Shown: positions 8,305 to 16,423 of the stretch, in pieces
Layout of the letters: each line of letters opens with the position of its first letter
Position numbering within the stretch: position 1 is the stretch's first letter
Assembly (NCBI RefSeq): GCF_047301505.1
Contig: NZ_CP154840.1
Span: forward strand, 372,001-436,000
Reading direction: 5' to 3'
From: Lysinibacillus_B sp031181585
GTDB taxonomy: Bacteria; Bacillota; Bacilli; Bacillales_A; Planococcaceae
DNA length: 64,000 nt
Notes under the pieces: model-generated
Told to the model about the DNA's origin: nothing
Database searches by the model: none
Seen by the model: the letters and a program-made list of their open reading frames with translations, nothing else
Program-made: the position numbers and the translations under genes

Positions 8305-9138
8305 TTAAACTGTTGTAACGGTTACTTCAGGAGCGCCAAAGCGTGGTTTTGCACCATGCATAACTGGACCTACATATTGATTCAATGCCCAGCCGTGCTG
8401 GATTGCAGCTGCAACGAATTCCTTCGCTTCGATCACAGCTTCTTCTACTGATAAACCATTGGCTAGGTTTGCACAAACGCTTGCAGCAAATGTACAGCCA
8501 GCCCCATGATTGTACGGAGAAGCTACCTTTTCCGTTTCAAGCAATTTGAATTCTGATCCGTTATAGAAAAGGTCAACCGCTTTTTCAGTCGGGAGCGCCT
8601 TGCCTCCCTTGATCACTACGTTTTTCGCACCAAGTTCATGAATTTTAGCTGCTGCGGCCTTCATTTCTTCAATTGTTTTCGGTGTACCAGTGCCTGCTAG
8701 CTGTCCTGCTTCAAAAAGATTCGGTGTTACGACTGTTGCATATGGAAGCAGATATTCAATCATAGCTGTTGTATTACCAGGGTTCAGTACTTCATCTTCT
8801 CCTTTACATACCATTACAGGGTCGATGACAACTTTATCAGTGCCGGATTGTTGAATGGCTTCGCTCGCAATTTTAATGATTTCCTCTGATGCAAGCATTC
8901 CTGTTTTTACTGCGTCCACGCCTGTAGATAAAGCAGTTTTGATCTGCTGCTGCAATACTTCCGTTGGTAATGCATATACACCGTGGCTCCAGGAGTTATC
9001 CGGGTCCATTGTGACAACTACTGTTAATGCAGTCATACCATATGTTCCGTGCTCTTGGAATGCTTTTAAATCAGCTTGGATCCCTGCGCCGCCTGAAGTA
9101 TCAGAGCCTGCGATTGTTAATGTTTTTTTTAATGTCAT
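8305..9138 (-). CDS. pdxK: Pyridoxine/pyridoxal kinase (PdxK, ThiD-like)
   Basis: A 277-aa ribokinase-fold kinase that phosphorylates B6 vitamers, of the ThiD-related Bacillus PdxK type. It has AGSDTSGGAGIQAD at residues 10-23, DPVMVCKG with Cys111, and NHGAGCTFAAS with Cys215 in the anion hole. The Cys pair matches the two-cysteine mechanism reported for B. subtilis PdxK. The start is ATG 9138, with AAGGAGAG eight bases upstream; an in-frame ATG at 9168 lacks a ribosome site. Its position beside ung matches the pdxK-ung neighbourhood of B. subtilis. A pure HMP kinase (ThiD) role is the alternative, but the Met-Asp-Pro-Asp-Asn-Ser-Trp segment favours PdxK. Confidence 0.88.
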   Translation of the reverse strand: MTLKKTLTIAGSDTSGGAGIQADLKAFQEHGTYGMTALTVVVTMDPDNSWSHGVYALPTEVLQQQIKTALSTGVDAVKTGMLASEEIIKIASEAIQQSGTDKVVIDPVMVCKGEDEVLNPGNTTAMIEYLLPYATVVTPNLFEAGQLAGTGTPKTIEEMKAAAAKIHELGAKNVVIKGGKALPTEKAVDLFYNGSEFKLLETEKVASPYNHGAGCTFAASVCANLANGLSVEEAVIEAKEFVAAAIQHGWALNQYVGPVMHGAKPRFGAPEVTVTTV

Positions 9139-9305
9139 AGCTGTTTCTCTCCTTGCATGAATATCCATAATTTATTGACTATGAGTATACACATATCCTG
9201 ACTTTTAAGAAATAGTCAGAAACTGAAAATTTTATATGGTCAGATGGACGATTTACTTGCTTAAAGTTATTCTACCCACTACGTTTAAGAAAGAGGTGAT
9301 TCAGG

Positions 9306-9977
9306 ATGAAAAAAGTTTTTGATAATGAATGGCAGCAAGTCCTAGAAGAAGAGTTTGAAAAACCATATTTTCAAAGCCTGCGCACATTTGTCGCAGAAGA
9401 GTATAGCCGTGCGACAGTCTACCCGCCGAAAGAGGATATCATGAATGCAATGCAGGCGACTAATTTTTCTGATGTGAAAGTGGTAATTTTAGGGCAAGAT
9501 CCGTACCATGGTCCAAATCAGGCACATGGTATGAGCTTTTCTGTTAAGCCAGGCGTTAAACATCCGCCGAGTTTGCGGAATATGCTAAAAGAGCTTCAGG
9601 ATGATATAGGCTGTACGATTCCAAAAGACGGCTATTTAATGAAGTGGGCTAAACAGGGTGTATTGCTGCTAAATACAGTACTGACTGTCCGAGCTGGTGA
9701 AGCTAATTCCCATAAAGGAAAAGGCTGGGAACAGTTCACAGATACGATTATTACAAAGCTAGCAAAGAGAGAGGAGCCGATTATTTTTGTGCTGTGGGGC
9801 AAGCCTGCACAGACAAAAAAAGCAATTATTGCGGGGCATCCTCAGCATGTTATTTTAGAGGCACCTCATCCAAGTCCGCTGAGTGCCCATCGAGGGTTCT
9901 TTGGAAGTAAACCTTATTCGAAAATTAATGCACAGCTTACTTCATGGGGCAAGGAGCCAATCGACTGGCAGCTGTAA
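9306..9977 (+). CDS. ung: Uracil-DNA glycosylase, family 1
   Basis: A 223-aa base-excision repair enzyme that removes uracil from DNA. The water-activating loop GQDPYHG is at residues 63-69 (Asp65), followed by AHGMSFSV. The Leu loop HPSPLSAHRGFFG has His188. Length and motifs are normal for family 1 Ung. GAAAGAGGTG sits 6-15 bases before ATG 9306. It is transcribed away from pdxK, with a 167-bp divergent region between them, and is followed 60 bp later by small genes that may share its message. Confidence 0.97.
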   Translation: MKKVFDNEWQQVLEEEFEKPYFQSLRTFVAEEYSRATVYPPKEDIMNAMQATNFSDVKVVILGQDPYHGPNQAHGMSFSVKPGVKHPPSLRNMLKELQDDIGCTIPKDGYLMKWAKQGVLLLNTVLTVRAGEANSHKGKGWEQFTDTIITKLAKREEPIIFVLWGKPAQTKKAIIAGHPQHVILEAPHPSPLSAHRGFFGSKPYSKINAQLTSWGKEPIDWQL

Positions 9978-10039
9978 ACAAAGGTCCTTTTCTCTCGTTT
10001 TGAAACATGGTAAAGTGGTGAAGAAAGCGAGGGAGTATC

Positions 10040-10210
10040 ATGAAGGTTAATTGTTTTAAATGTGCGTATTTTAAAGTGACATGGGATCCTGCAAACCCGC
10101 GAGGATGTCAGGCATACGGATTTAAAACAAAACAGCTTCCTTCTATCGTCGTGAAGCAATCATCTGGAATGGATTGTATGAAGTTTGTACCAAAGGAGGG
10201 ACAGCCATGA
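10040..10210 (+). CDS. Small Cys-rich protein between ung and ywdI
   Basis: A 56-aa ORF that begins MKVNCFKCAYFKVTWDP and has cysteines at residues 5, 8, 23 and 46. The CxxC pair and the later Cys residues suggest a small metal-binding (zinc-ribbon-like) fold. The ribosome site is GAGGGAG, 4 bases before ATG 10040. The stop TGA overlaps the next start (ATGA at 10207), so translation is coupled to ywdI. It is basic and has no membrane segment. Position next to a DNA-repair gene is suggestive only; the function is unknown. Coupled start and dense Cys spacing argue for a real gene. Confidence 0.75.
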   Translation: MKVNCFKCAYFKVTWDPANPRGCQAYGFKTKQLPSIVVKQSSGMDCMKFVPKEGQP

Positions 10211-10485
10211 TTTCTTACGAAGCGGTGCTTTTGCAAATGGAGCAGCTCGTACAAAATGCCAAACATACGCCTAATGAACAGCATATGCGAGAACAGCTGA
10301 CCGCTGTTAAAGCCTTATGCGATGTCATTCTTGGACAAGCAGCCGGTACATCGCAGCAGGTGTCACCTGCTATATATGCTGCACCTGCTATACAGAAAAG
10401 CCAGGCCCTGCCTTTGCAACAAACAATGCCTTCTGAAAAACTTCAGGAGCAGGATGCGAACGGCGATTCAATCTTTGATTTTTAA
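10207..10485 (+). CDS. ywdI: YwdI family protein (DUF5327)
   Basis: A 92-aa protein that opens MISYEAVLLQMEQLVQNAK. It is a short alpha-helical N-terminal module followed by a low-complexity Ala/Gln/Pro linker and an acidic DGDSIFDF-like tail, as in YwdI/DUF5327 proteins found beside ung in Bacillus. ATG 10207 overlaps the stop of the preceding gene and has GGAGGG six bases upstream, so it is preferred over TTG 10174. Function is unknown. Coupled translation with the Cys-rich protein suggests the two are made together. Confidence 0.75.
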   Translation: MISYEAVLLQMEQLVQNAKHTPNEQHMREQLTAVKALCDVILGQAAGTSQQVSPAIYAAPAIQKSQALPLQQTMPSEKLQEQDANGDSIFDF

Positions 10486-10504
10486 AATATAGGCGCTGGG
10501 CTGG

Positions 10505-10605
10505 GAACCCTTTAACGTTATCGTTAGAAGGTATTGGCGGGGATAAAGGAGCTTTTATCCTAACAGTTGGTAGCCCCATATAAGTAACACTTCACTTACA
10601 TGGGG
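10505..10605 (+). promoter_or_regulatory. Structured region before ywdK
   Basis: Three strong hairpins lie in 100 nt: CCTTTAACG/CGTTAGAAGG (10509-10531), GGATAAA/TTTATCC (10541-10560), and CCCCAT-a-TAAGT/ACTTA-c-ATGGGG (10574-10605). The CCCC of the last arm could instead pair with GGGG at 10539-10542, so two folds compete. There is no T run. No known riboswitch class was recognised. Confidence 0.4.
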
Positions 10606-10645
10606 ATTACAAGCTGGCAGTGACTACAATGAAAGAGGTTTCATC

Positions 10646-11026
10646 ATGAAAGGTTCAATTATTTCCGGTGCGGTTCACGGATTTATAGCCGTATCGCTCG
10701 GTGCGTTTGGTGCGCACGCGCTTGAAAATGTGTTGGATGATTACGGACAAGGTATTTGGGATACAGCAGTTCAGTATCAAATGTTTCATGCTGTAGGTCT
10801 GCTTTTAATTGGCGTTTTGATGAGCGCGAAATTATTTGGGGAAGTGAAGCAATTAAAAATAGCGATGATTTGCTTCAATTTAGGGATTTTGTTCTTCTCT
10901 GGCAGTCTCTATATATTGGCTTTGACAGGTATCAGTAAATTAGGAGCGATTACGCCGATTGGCGGTGTATTCTTCCTGAGCAGTTGGGTGCTGGTCATTG
11001 TTTCAACTGTAAAATCCGCAAAATAA
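10646..11026 (+). CDS. ywdK: DUF423 membrane protein YwdK
   Basis: A 126-aa protein with four hydrophobic helices. It opens with the family signature AVHGFIAVSLGAFGAHALE and carries the conserved WDTAVQYQMFHAVGLL segment, both typical of DUF423 (YwdK/YgdD). GAAAGAGG lies 7-14 bases before ATG 10646. In B. subtilis it follows ywdI and ywdJ; ywdJ is not present here. Function is unknown; it is an integral membrane protein of general distribution. Confidence 0.9.
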   Translation: MKGSIISGAVHGFIAVSLGAFGAHALENVLDDYGQGIWDTAVQYQMFHAVGLLLIGVLMSAKLFGEVKQLKIAMICFNLGILFFSGSLYILALTGISKLGAITPIGGVFFLSSWVLVIVSTVKSAK

Positions 11027-11029
11027 TAC

Positions 11030-11075
11030 ATGACCCTTGCTTTCTATTAATATAATGAAGGCGAGGGTTATTTTA
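11030..11075 (+). terminator. Terminator after ywdK
   Basis: ATGACCCTTGCTTTC (11030-11044) pairs with GAAGGCGAGGGTTAT (11057-11071), using G-U pairs. TTTTAT follows. Confidence 0.8.
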
Positions 11076-11141
11076 TATGTATTTACTAAAAAATACTATA
11101 AAGAACGATGATATAATTAATTTTAGGGAGATGATGAACTA

Positions 11142-12320
11142 ATGGAACAATTATTTTCTTTATTGGAGAAAAATTATGAAGAAATGGTCTCGATCCGCCG
11201 ATACTTACATGAGAGACCGGAGCTGTCATTCCAGGAAATACATACGCCGGCCTATATTGCGAATTTCCATCGGGAATTGGGATTAGAAGTGCGGGAAGGT
11301 GTAGGGGAGCGGGGTGTCGTTGCTACGTTGCGTGGTGGAAAGCCGGGCAAGACGGTTGCCTTGCGTGCCGATTTTGATGCGCTTGCTATTCAAGAGTTAA
11401 ATGATATTCCTTATAAGTCAAAAAATGATGGAGTTATGCATGCCTGTGGTCATGATGGTCATACGGCAACTTTGTTAATTCTTGCACAATGCCTTACAGA
11501 ACTGCGCGAGGAGCTGGCGGGAAATGTAGTCTTTATCCACCAACATGCAGAAGAATTGGCACCAGGTGGAGCAAAAGCAATGATTGAGGATGGCTGTCTA
11601 GAAGGTGTAGACGTCATTTTTGGTACCCATCTTTGGGCGCCTACCCCATTAGGGCACGTACTAGTACGGGAAGGTGCCATTATGGCGGCTGCAGATCGAT
11701 TTGAAATTATAATTCAGGGAAAAGGCGGACATGGTGCAGAGCCGCATCATGCCATTGATGCCGTTGTAACAGGCGCACAGTTTGTTACACAGCTTCAGAC
11801 ACTTATTTCACGGCGTATTAATCCATTGAATCCAGCAGTGATTTCTGTCGGGCACTTTGAAGCCATTAACCCATTTAATGTTATTGCTGATTCAGTAAAA
11901 TTAGCAGGAACTGTTCGTACATTTGATGAGACGGTGCGCGAGCAGATTGTAGAGGAATTGGAGCTTCTCTTAAAGTCTGTTTGTTTAAGTGCAGGAGCAA
12001 CCTATACATATAACTATTACCGTGGTTATCCGCCGGTTGTGAACCATGCGCAGGAGACAGAGTTTGTGGCGGAGATAGCGCGCAATATCCCCGCAGTCAA
12101 TGCCGTTCATACATGCGATCCGTTCATGATTGGGGAAGATTTCGCCTATTACATGGAGCATGTGCCTGGTACGTTCTTCTTTACAGGGGCAAAAGACCCT
12201 TGCTGGGAAACAGTCTACCCGCACCATCATGCAAGATTTAATTTTGATGAACGGGCGATGCTGATTGCTGCCAAAGTATTAGGAGAGGCAACTTTGCAGT
12301 TTTTACAAAAGAATAATTAG
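11142..12320 (+). CDS. M20 family amidohydrolase (N-acyl amino acid hydrolase-like)
   Basis: A 392-aa M20D metallopeptidase-fold amidohydrolase. It has MHACGHDGHTA near residue 100 (zinc ligands and catalytic region), HAEELAPGGAK with the ligand Glu pair, GKGGHGAEPHHAIDA opening the lid domain, and GEDFAYY near the end. Such enzymes hydrolyse N-acyl amino acids, hippurate-like amides or indole-3-acetyl conjugates; the substrate cannot be assigned. GGGAGATG precedes ATG 11142 by about 8 bases. No leader peptide is seen, so it is cytoplasmic. It appears monocistronic. Confidence 0.9.
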   Translation: MEQLFSLLEKNYEEMVSIRRYLHERPELSFQEIHTPAYIANFHRELGLEVREGVGERGVVATLRGGKPGKTVALRADFDALAIQELNDIPYKSKNDGVMHACGHDGHTATLLILAQCLTELREELAGNVVFIHQHAEELAPGGAKAMIEDGCLEGVDVIFGTHLWAPTPLGHVLVREGAIMAAADRFEIIIQGKGGHGAEPHHAIDAVVTGAQFVTQLQTLISRRINPLNPAVISVGHFEAINPFNVIADSVKLAGTVRTFDETVREQIVEELELLLKSVCLSAGATYTYNYYRGYPPVVNHAQETEFVAEIARNIPAVNAVHTCDPFMIGEDFAYYMEHVPGTFFFTGAKDPCWETVYPHHHARFNFDERAMLIAAKVLGEATLQFLQKNN

Positions 12321-12462
12321 AACCTATTAGGGCATCTATCAATATAGTTGAATAAATATCAGAAAATAACAAATAACTCTCTTTTATGTAAATTTTCTCG
12401 ATAGGAATTCCAAGGTACAGTAGAATACCCCTAATATGGAAGAACCTTGAGGAGGAAATATC

Positions 12463-14148
12463 ATGAAAGTCGGCGCAAAATTAAATATAGCGTTCTATTC
12501 AATTGTTACACTTCTATGCATTTCGATAGGAATCAACTTTTATAATTTGTCTACTATTGGTGATAATACAGAGGAAGCATTGGATAACAGAGTGGAGCAA
12601 TTACGGATAATTGACGAAATAAGGGTTGATGTGGGAATGCAAGGGTTATATGCTCGTGCTCTGATAATTGACACAACAACTAAAAATCGTGAAAATCTAC
12701 TAAACTATGCGGAAGAATTGGATGAAAACATTTTGGCAATAAAGGACCTTTCCTCATCCAATACGATGAAAGGTTATTTGCAAGAGATTGATGTCCACAA
12801 TGCTGAATTCAATCAAGCAGTACAGGAAGTATTAGCAGCTGTCGATAAAGAGAATATCCAGGAAGCTACTGAATTAGTGAATACAAAATTACAGGATGCC
12901 AATATGGGTATTTTAACTGTTGCAACAGAAATAAGTGCGTATCAAGAAGAACAACTGGCACTTATTAAAGCGGCAACAGAGAAATCCATCAGTACATCTC
13001 GTATAACATCGATTGTTGTTCTTATTTTAAGTATTTTAATCAGCGTCTTCCTAGTTGGTTATGTACGTCGAACAATTACGAAACCATTGAATATGGTAAT
13101 GGGTGCAGCGCAGGTTATTGCAGACGGTAATCTTTCAGAGCAAGATATTGCTTATCAGTCTAAAGACGAAATCGGCCAATTGGCGAGAGTTTTCAATGAA
13201 ATGAAAGCAAGTCTTCGTTCCCTGATTAAAAATGTACAAGCTAATACAGAGCAATTAAGCACTGCGGCAGAAGAACTTTCGGCAAGCACAGAAGAAATAT
13301 CCGCTACAACCGAAGATGTGACGCATCAAGTTGCAATGACGGCAGATGCCGCACAAGGTTCTGCCCGGGCTGCCAATGAAAGCGCGCTGGCCATGGAGGA
13401 AACGGCACAGGGGGTACAGCGTATTGCAGAAGCATCACAAACCCTGCATACTTCCTCCCTAGATGCGAGCAGTACAGCAGTGCATGGTACAGAGGTTATT
13501 GAGCAGGCGAAGAATCAGATGAATGTCATTAATGGTTCCACAGCTATTGTGAATGAGCTTGTCCACAAACTGGCAAAGCAAACAGAGGAAATTGGGAATA
13601 TCACGAAAGTAATTACAGATATTACAGACCAGACAAATCTTTTGGCATTGAATGCGGCAATTGAAGCAGCACGTGCAGGAGAACAGGGTAAAGGTTTTGC
13701 GGTCGTGGCTGATGAAGTTCGTAAGCTCGCTGAAGAATCGAAGGAATCGGCGAATTCTATTACAGCGTTAACGATTGAAATTAAAACAGATACTGAAAAT
13801 GTGGAGCGTGCTGTAGAAGATTCACTTGTTTCTGTAAAAGATGGAGTTGGCATAATAAGCGAAGCAGGAGAGTCGTTTCATACGATTGTATCTGCAGTCG
13901 ATATCATGACAACGCAAATCCAGGAGATTTCCGCAACCTCTGAGCAGCTATCTGCAAGTGCAGAGGAGGTATCTGCTTCCGTGAATGAAATTTCAACCGG
14001 TGCAGAGTCAGCAGCGGACAGCATTGCTACGATTGCAGCTGCAATGGAAGAACAAAGTGCGACGATGCAGGAAGTTAACAGTGTGGCTGTGTCGTTAAAT
14101 GAAAGTGCTCAGGACTTACAGACAGAAATTCAGCGATTTAAATTATAG
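12463..14148 (+). CDS. Methyl-accepting chemotaxis protein
   Basis: A 561-aa transmembrane receptor. It has TM1 at about residues 9-30, an extracellular four-helix-bundle (4HB_MCP) domain to about 180, TM2 at about 186-205, a HAMP domain to about 260, and then a long coiled signalling domain. The signalling tip contains the highly conserved sequence around DQTNLLALNAAIEAARAGEQ (about residue 390) and GFAVVADEVRKLAEES, which bind CheA/CheW. The ligand is unknown. GGAGGAAA precedes ATG 12463. It stands alone, with its own terminator, so it is an orphan receptor added to the general chemotaxis array. Confidence 0.95.
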   Translation: MKVGAKLNIAFYSIVTLLCISIGINFYNLSTIGDNTEEALDNRVEQLRIIDEIRVDVGMQGLYARALIIDTTTKNRENLLNYAEELDENILAIKDLSSSNTMKGYLQEIDVHNAEFNQAVQEVLAAVDKENIQEATELVNTKLQDANMGILTVATEISAYQEEQLALIKAATEKSISTSRITSIVVLILSILISVFLVGYVRRTITKPLNMVMGAAQVIADGNLSEQDIAYQSKDEIGQLARVFNEMKASLRSLIKNVQANTEQLSTAAEELSASTEEISATTEDVTHQVAMTADAAQGSARAANESALAMEETAQGVQRIAEASQTLHTSSLDASSTAVHGTEVIEQAKNQMNVINGSTAIVNELVHKLAKQTEEIGNITKVITDITDQTNLLALNAAIEAARAGEQGKGFAVVADEVRKLAEESKESANSITALTIEIKTDTENVERAVEDSLVSVKDGVGIISEAGESFHTIVSAVDIMTTQIQEISATSEQLSASAEEVSASVNEISTGAESAADSIATIAAAMEEQSATMQEVNSVAVSLNESAQDLQTEIQRFKL

Positions 14149-14156
14149 AGAAAAAT

Positions 14157-14198
14157 AAAAGTGAGCCGGCTCATCTAATATGAGTCGGCTCACTTTTT
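14157..14198. terminator. Bidirectional terminator, mcp / gerQ
   Basis: GTGAGCCGGCTCAT and ATGAGTCGGCTCAC form a 14-bp stem (one G-U pair) with A and T runs outside. The gerQ stop codon lies in its right edge. Confidence 0.93.
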
Positions 14199-14568
14199 AC
14201 GAACGCGGCTGAGGTTGTTGATTGAAATAACTTAATTCTTCGTCGAATTCCGCATAATCGAAGTAAATCATCGGGAAGAGGAAGCGGTGGTTTGTTCTTA
14301 ATTCACGCAATATAACATGGTCCCGTCCTGCCGCTTCAACCACACCTCTTACGTTTTTTGTATTGCTTCCTCCAACTGCGTGATCAAACGAAAAGTAAAA
14401 ATTTCCAGGCTTCCCTCGGTTTAAGCGTAAAATGTTTTCGATGTATGATTCCTCGCGAAATTGTGCAACAGTCGGAGTTTGAAACTGTTGACCAGGTATT
14501 TGCTGGCCAGGCATTTGTTGGCCAGGAAACTGTTGAGGCGGGTTTTGAGGAGTCCAATAATAAGTCAA
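14197..14568 (-). CDS. gerQ: Spore coat protein GerQ
   Basis: A 123-aa coat protein. The N-terminus is Gln/Pro-rich with three PGQQ repeats (residues about 15-28), and the folded part holds SYIENILRLNRGK, FYFSFDHA and VVEAAGRDHVILRE, characteristic of GerQ (YwdL). In B. subtilis GerQ anchors the lytic enzyme CwlJ and is cross-linked by transglutaminase; the Gln-rich repeats fit that. The start is TTG 14568 with AAAGGATG six bases upstream; no ATG is available in frame. Its proximity to ywdK repeats the B. subtilis order. Expression is expected in the mother cell, but no clear SigE site was identified. 14569-14832 shows no gene. Confidence 0.9.
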   Translation of the reverse strand: MTYYWTPQNPPQQFPGQQMPGQQIPGQQFQTPTVAQFREESYIENILRLNRGKPGNFYFSFDHAVGGSNTKNVRGVVEAAGRDHVILRELRTNHRFLFPMIYFDYAEFDEELSYFNQQPQPRS

Positions 14569-14832
14569 AACATCATCCTTTCAAAATTAAATCATGGAAA
14601 TTCAGATTCGGTCGAGACAAAGAGACAATTGATCTTATAGTGACTACTGTGTCTGTGTCTTTACTGTTGGGAAGGACAGTCACTAGGCACCATATGAAAG
14701 ATATAGTATGAGTTGGGCAGCGGAAACGTTCCTCCTCGATATCAGTCTGCTTTCCTGAGATCAGTCTTGTTACGTCATGAAATAACCCTCAAGCGTTGAG
14801 CTAGAGATATCGTTCCGCCAATATACTACTCT

Positions 14833-14991
14833 TTAAAGCGGGTGGAGAACTTTGAAATCCAAGCAGTCTGCCCGAATCCGATTGACGCCGACGTTACGGA
14901 TTGTCAGTATGCCTAACTGGCCTTCCCCTTCAGCTTTAGTACAAATCAATCGTATAGGTAACGTAAAGGATGCATCATTCGTCTGAATCAC
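14833..14991 (-). CDS. Possible 52-aa protein
   Basis: An open frame from GTG 14991 to TAA 14833. A consensus AAAGGAGG lies 13 bases upstream of GTG, which is long; ATC would be at normal spacing. The product begins VIQTNDASFTLPIRLICTK, has an amphipathic beta-like pattern (LGILTIRNVGVNRIRADCLDFKVL) and no membrane segment. No family is recognised. The strong ribosome site and the dense coding-like pattern support it; the awkward start argues against it. Confidence 0.4.
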   Translation of the reverse strand: MIQTNDASFTLPIRLICTKAEGEGQLGILTIRNVGVNRIRADCLDFKVLHPL

Positions 14992-15206
14992 GGTGATGGG
15001 CGAACCTCCTTTGTTTTTAATGTATGTAGGAAAATAAAAAAGTGCACTGAATAAAATAGTAAAAAGTCCATATAATAAAAAAAAATAAATATGGATAAGG
15101 GAAGAGTACTATTTGGATAGGTCATAATATGACCGGAAATGGGTAAATATTTATTGAAAATGAGGAACTAACAACAGGCATATTAATTTACAAAGGAGAG
15201 GTTGTT

Positions 15207-15377
15207 ATGCGGATAGACGTGTGGATAGCAGTGCTTCTTGGTGCGATTTTATCTTTTGTCATCGGCAACCTATACGGTCAGCCGCTTCACTGGTATTTAT
15301 TCATAATCATTATATTTGTAGGATTCTTAATCAATACCATTATTTTAATTCTCAAGATGAATGATGAAAATTTATGA
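15207..15377 (+). CDS. Small two-helix membrane protein
   Basis: A 56-aa ORF with AAAGGAGAG 7 bases before ATG 15207 and its own terminator right after the stop. It has two hydrophobic stretches (residues 5-20 and 30-49, the latter FLINTIILILK-like), separated by NLYGQPLHW, so both ends are probably on the same side. The charge is low. No family is recognised. It is a stand-alone transcription unit, with 14992-15206 as its upstream region, which is AT-rich. Confidence 0.7.
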   Translation: MRIDVWIAVLLGAILSFVIGNLYGQPLHWYLFIIIIFVGFLINTIILILKMNDENL

Positions 15378-15378
15378 G

Positions 15379-15415
15379 GAAATGAGTAATTGAAGGAGCT
15401 ACTCATTTCTTTTTT
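15379..15415 (+). terminator. Terminator of the 56-aa membrane protein gene
   Basis: GAAATGAGTA and TACTCATTTC flank an 11-nt loop, and TTTTTT follows at 15410. Confidence 0.88.
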
Positions 15416-15475
15416 ATTTTGAAAGGCTGCAAAGAAATAGGTGGGTATGCTTGGCCGTTCAGCGCAATAAAAAAC

Positions 15476-15495
15476 GGACGGCTTATTTGCCGTCC
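15476..15495 (-). terminator. Terminator of hemQ
   Basis: GGACGGC and GCCGTCC flank TTATTT. On the minus strand GTTTTTTATT follows. Confidence 0.85.
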
Positions 15496-15504
15496 ATTGT
15501 CCAA

Positions 15505-16260
15505 TTATTTATTTACTGATAAGAATTTTACTAGCTTTTCGTTATCTAATAGGTTACCTACAAAGAACTCACCAAATTCACCATAACGAGCTGATACCTC
15601 ATCAAAACGCATTTCATATACTAATTTTTTGAATTGGAGTACATCATCTGCAAATAATGTAACGCCCCATTCATGGTCATCGAAACCGACTGACCCAGTA
15701 ATAATCTGCTTTACTTTACCTGCATAGCCGCGGCCAATCATGCCGTGTGAACGCATAAGGCTCTTACGCTCGTCCATAGAAAGCATGTACCAGTTATCGT
15801 TGCCTTGACGGCGTTTGTCCATTGGATAGAAGCAAACGTATTTTGAACGTGGCAGTTCTGGGTACAGACGAGCACGTACGTGTGGATTTTGATAAGGATC
15901 TTCGTTTGATTCTCCAGCAAGGTAGTTTGATAATTCTACTACAGAAACGTATGAATATGTTGGGATTGTAAAATCTGCAATTGCTAATTTGTTAAACTCT
16001 GCTTCAAGCTCTTGCAGTTCATCCATTGTCTCACGAAGCGTCATGATCATGAAATCTGCCTTTTGACCAACGATAGCATAAAATGCGTGTGCACCTGTTT
16101 TTGCTACATCTGCCTCATTTAGCTTTTCTAGATATTGTATAAATTCATCTACTGCTGCCTGACGCTCCTCTTGCGAAACTAACTTCCAAGAAGCCCAGTC
16201 GATTGAGCGGAAATCATGTAAAGCGTACCAGCCGTCTAATGTAATAGCTGCTTCATTCAT
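15505..16260 (-). CDS. hemQ: Coproheme decarboxylase HemQ
   Basis: A 251-aa chlorite-dismutase-fold enzyme that makes heme b from coproheme III in the coproporphyrin-dependent pathway. Tyr145 (in VCFYPMDKRR) and His172 (in RSHGMIGRGYAG) correspond to the catalytic Tyr and proximal His of characterised HemQ. The N-terminal TLDGWYALHDFRSIDW is a family hallmark. ATG 16260 is chosen because AGAAGGAGTG lies about nine bases upstream; the 34-residue extension possible in frame has no ribosome site. It is divergent from lipL. In B. subtilis pta lies between the two genes; it is absent here. A Fur-like operator overlaps its 5' region. Confidence 0.95.
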   Translation of the reverse strand: MNEAAITLDGWYALHDFRSIDWASWKLVSQEERQAAVDEFIQYLEKLNEADVAKTGAHAFYAIVGQKADFMIMTLRETMDELQELEAEFNKLAIADFTIPTYSYVSVVELSNYLAGESNEDPYQNPHVRARLYPELPRSKYVCFYPMDKRRQGNDNWYMLSMDERKSLMRSHGMIGRGYAGKVKQIITGSVGFDDHEWGVTLFADDVLQFKKLVYEMRFDEVSARYGEFGEFFVGNLLDNEKLVKFLSVNK

Positions 16261-16282
16261 AGTGTAAGACACTCCTTCTACT

Positions 16283-16297
16283 TGATAATCATTCACA
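16283..16297 (-). promoter_or_regulatory. Fur-box-like site upstream of hemQ
   Basis: TGATAATCATTCACA on the plus strand matches the Bacillus 7-1-7 Fur box TGATAATnATTATCA at 13 of 15 positions counting the free base. It lies 23-37 bp upstream of the hemQ start, where a repressor could act. The match to a PerR box is poorer. Confidence 0.4.
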
Positions 16298-16363
16298 ATC
16301 AGTTTAACACAATTACGAAACATTTCGTTATTTAGAACATTAAAATCGAGGTATGTCACCAAT

Positions 16364-16391
16364 TTGACATGAGTTGAAAATACAGTATGCT
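16364..16391 (+). promoter_or_regulatory. SigA-type promoter of lipL
   Basis: TTGACA (16364-16369) and TATGCT (16386-16391), 16 bp apart, lie about 35 bp before the lipL ATG. Confidence 0.55.
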
Positions 16392-16423
16392 AAGTGTAGT
16401 CAATCAATAGGGAGATCTATACA

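Noticed and set aside
14600..14720. Possible hairpin TAGTGACT/AGTCACTA upstream of gerQ.
   Set aside because: Loop of about 30 nt and 8-bp arms; not convincing as regulator or terminator.
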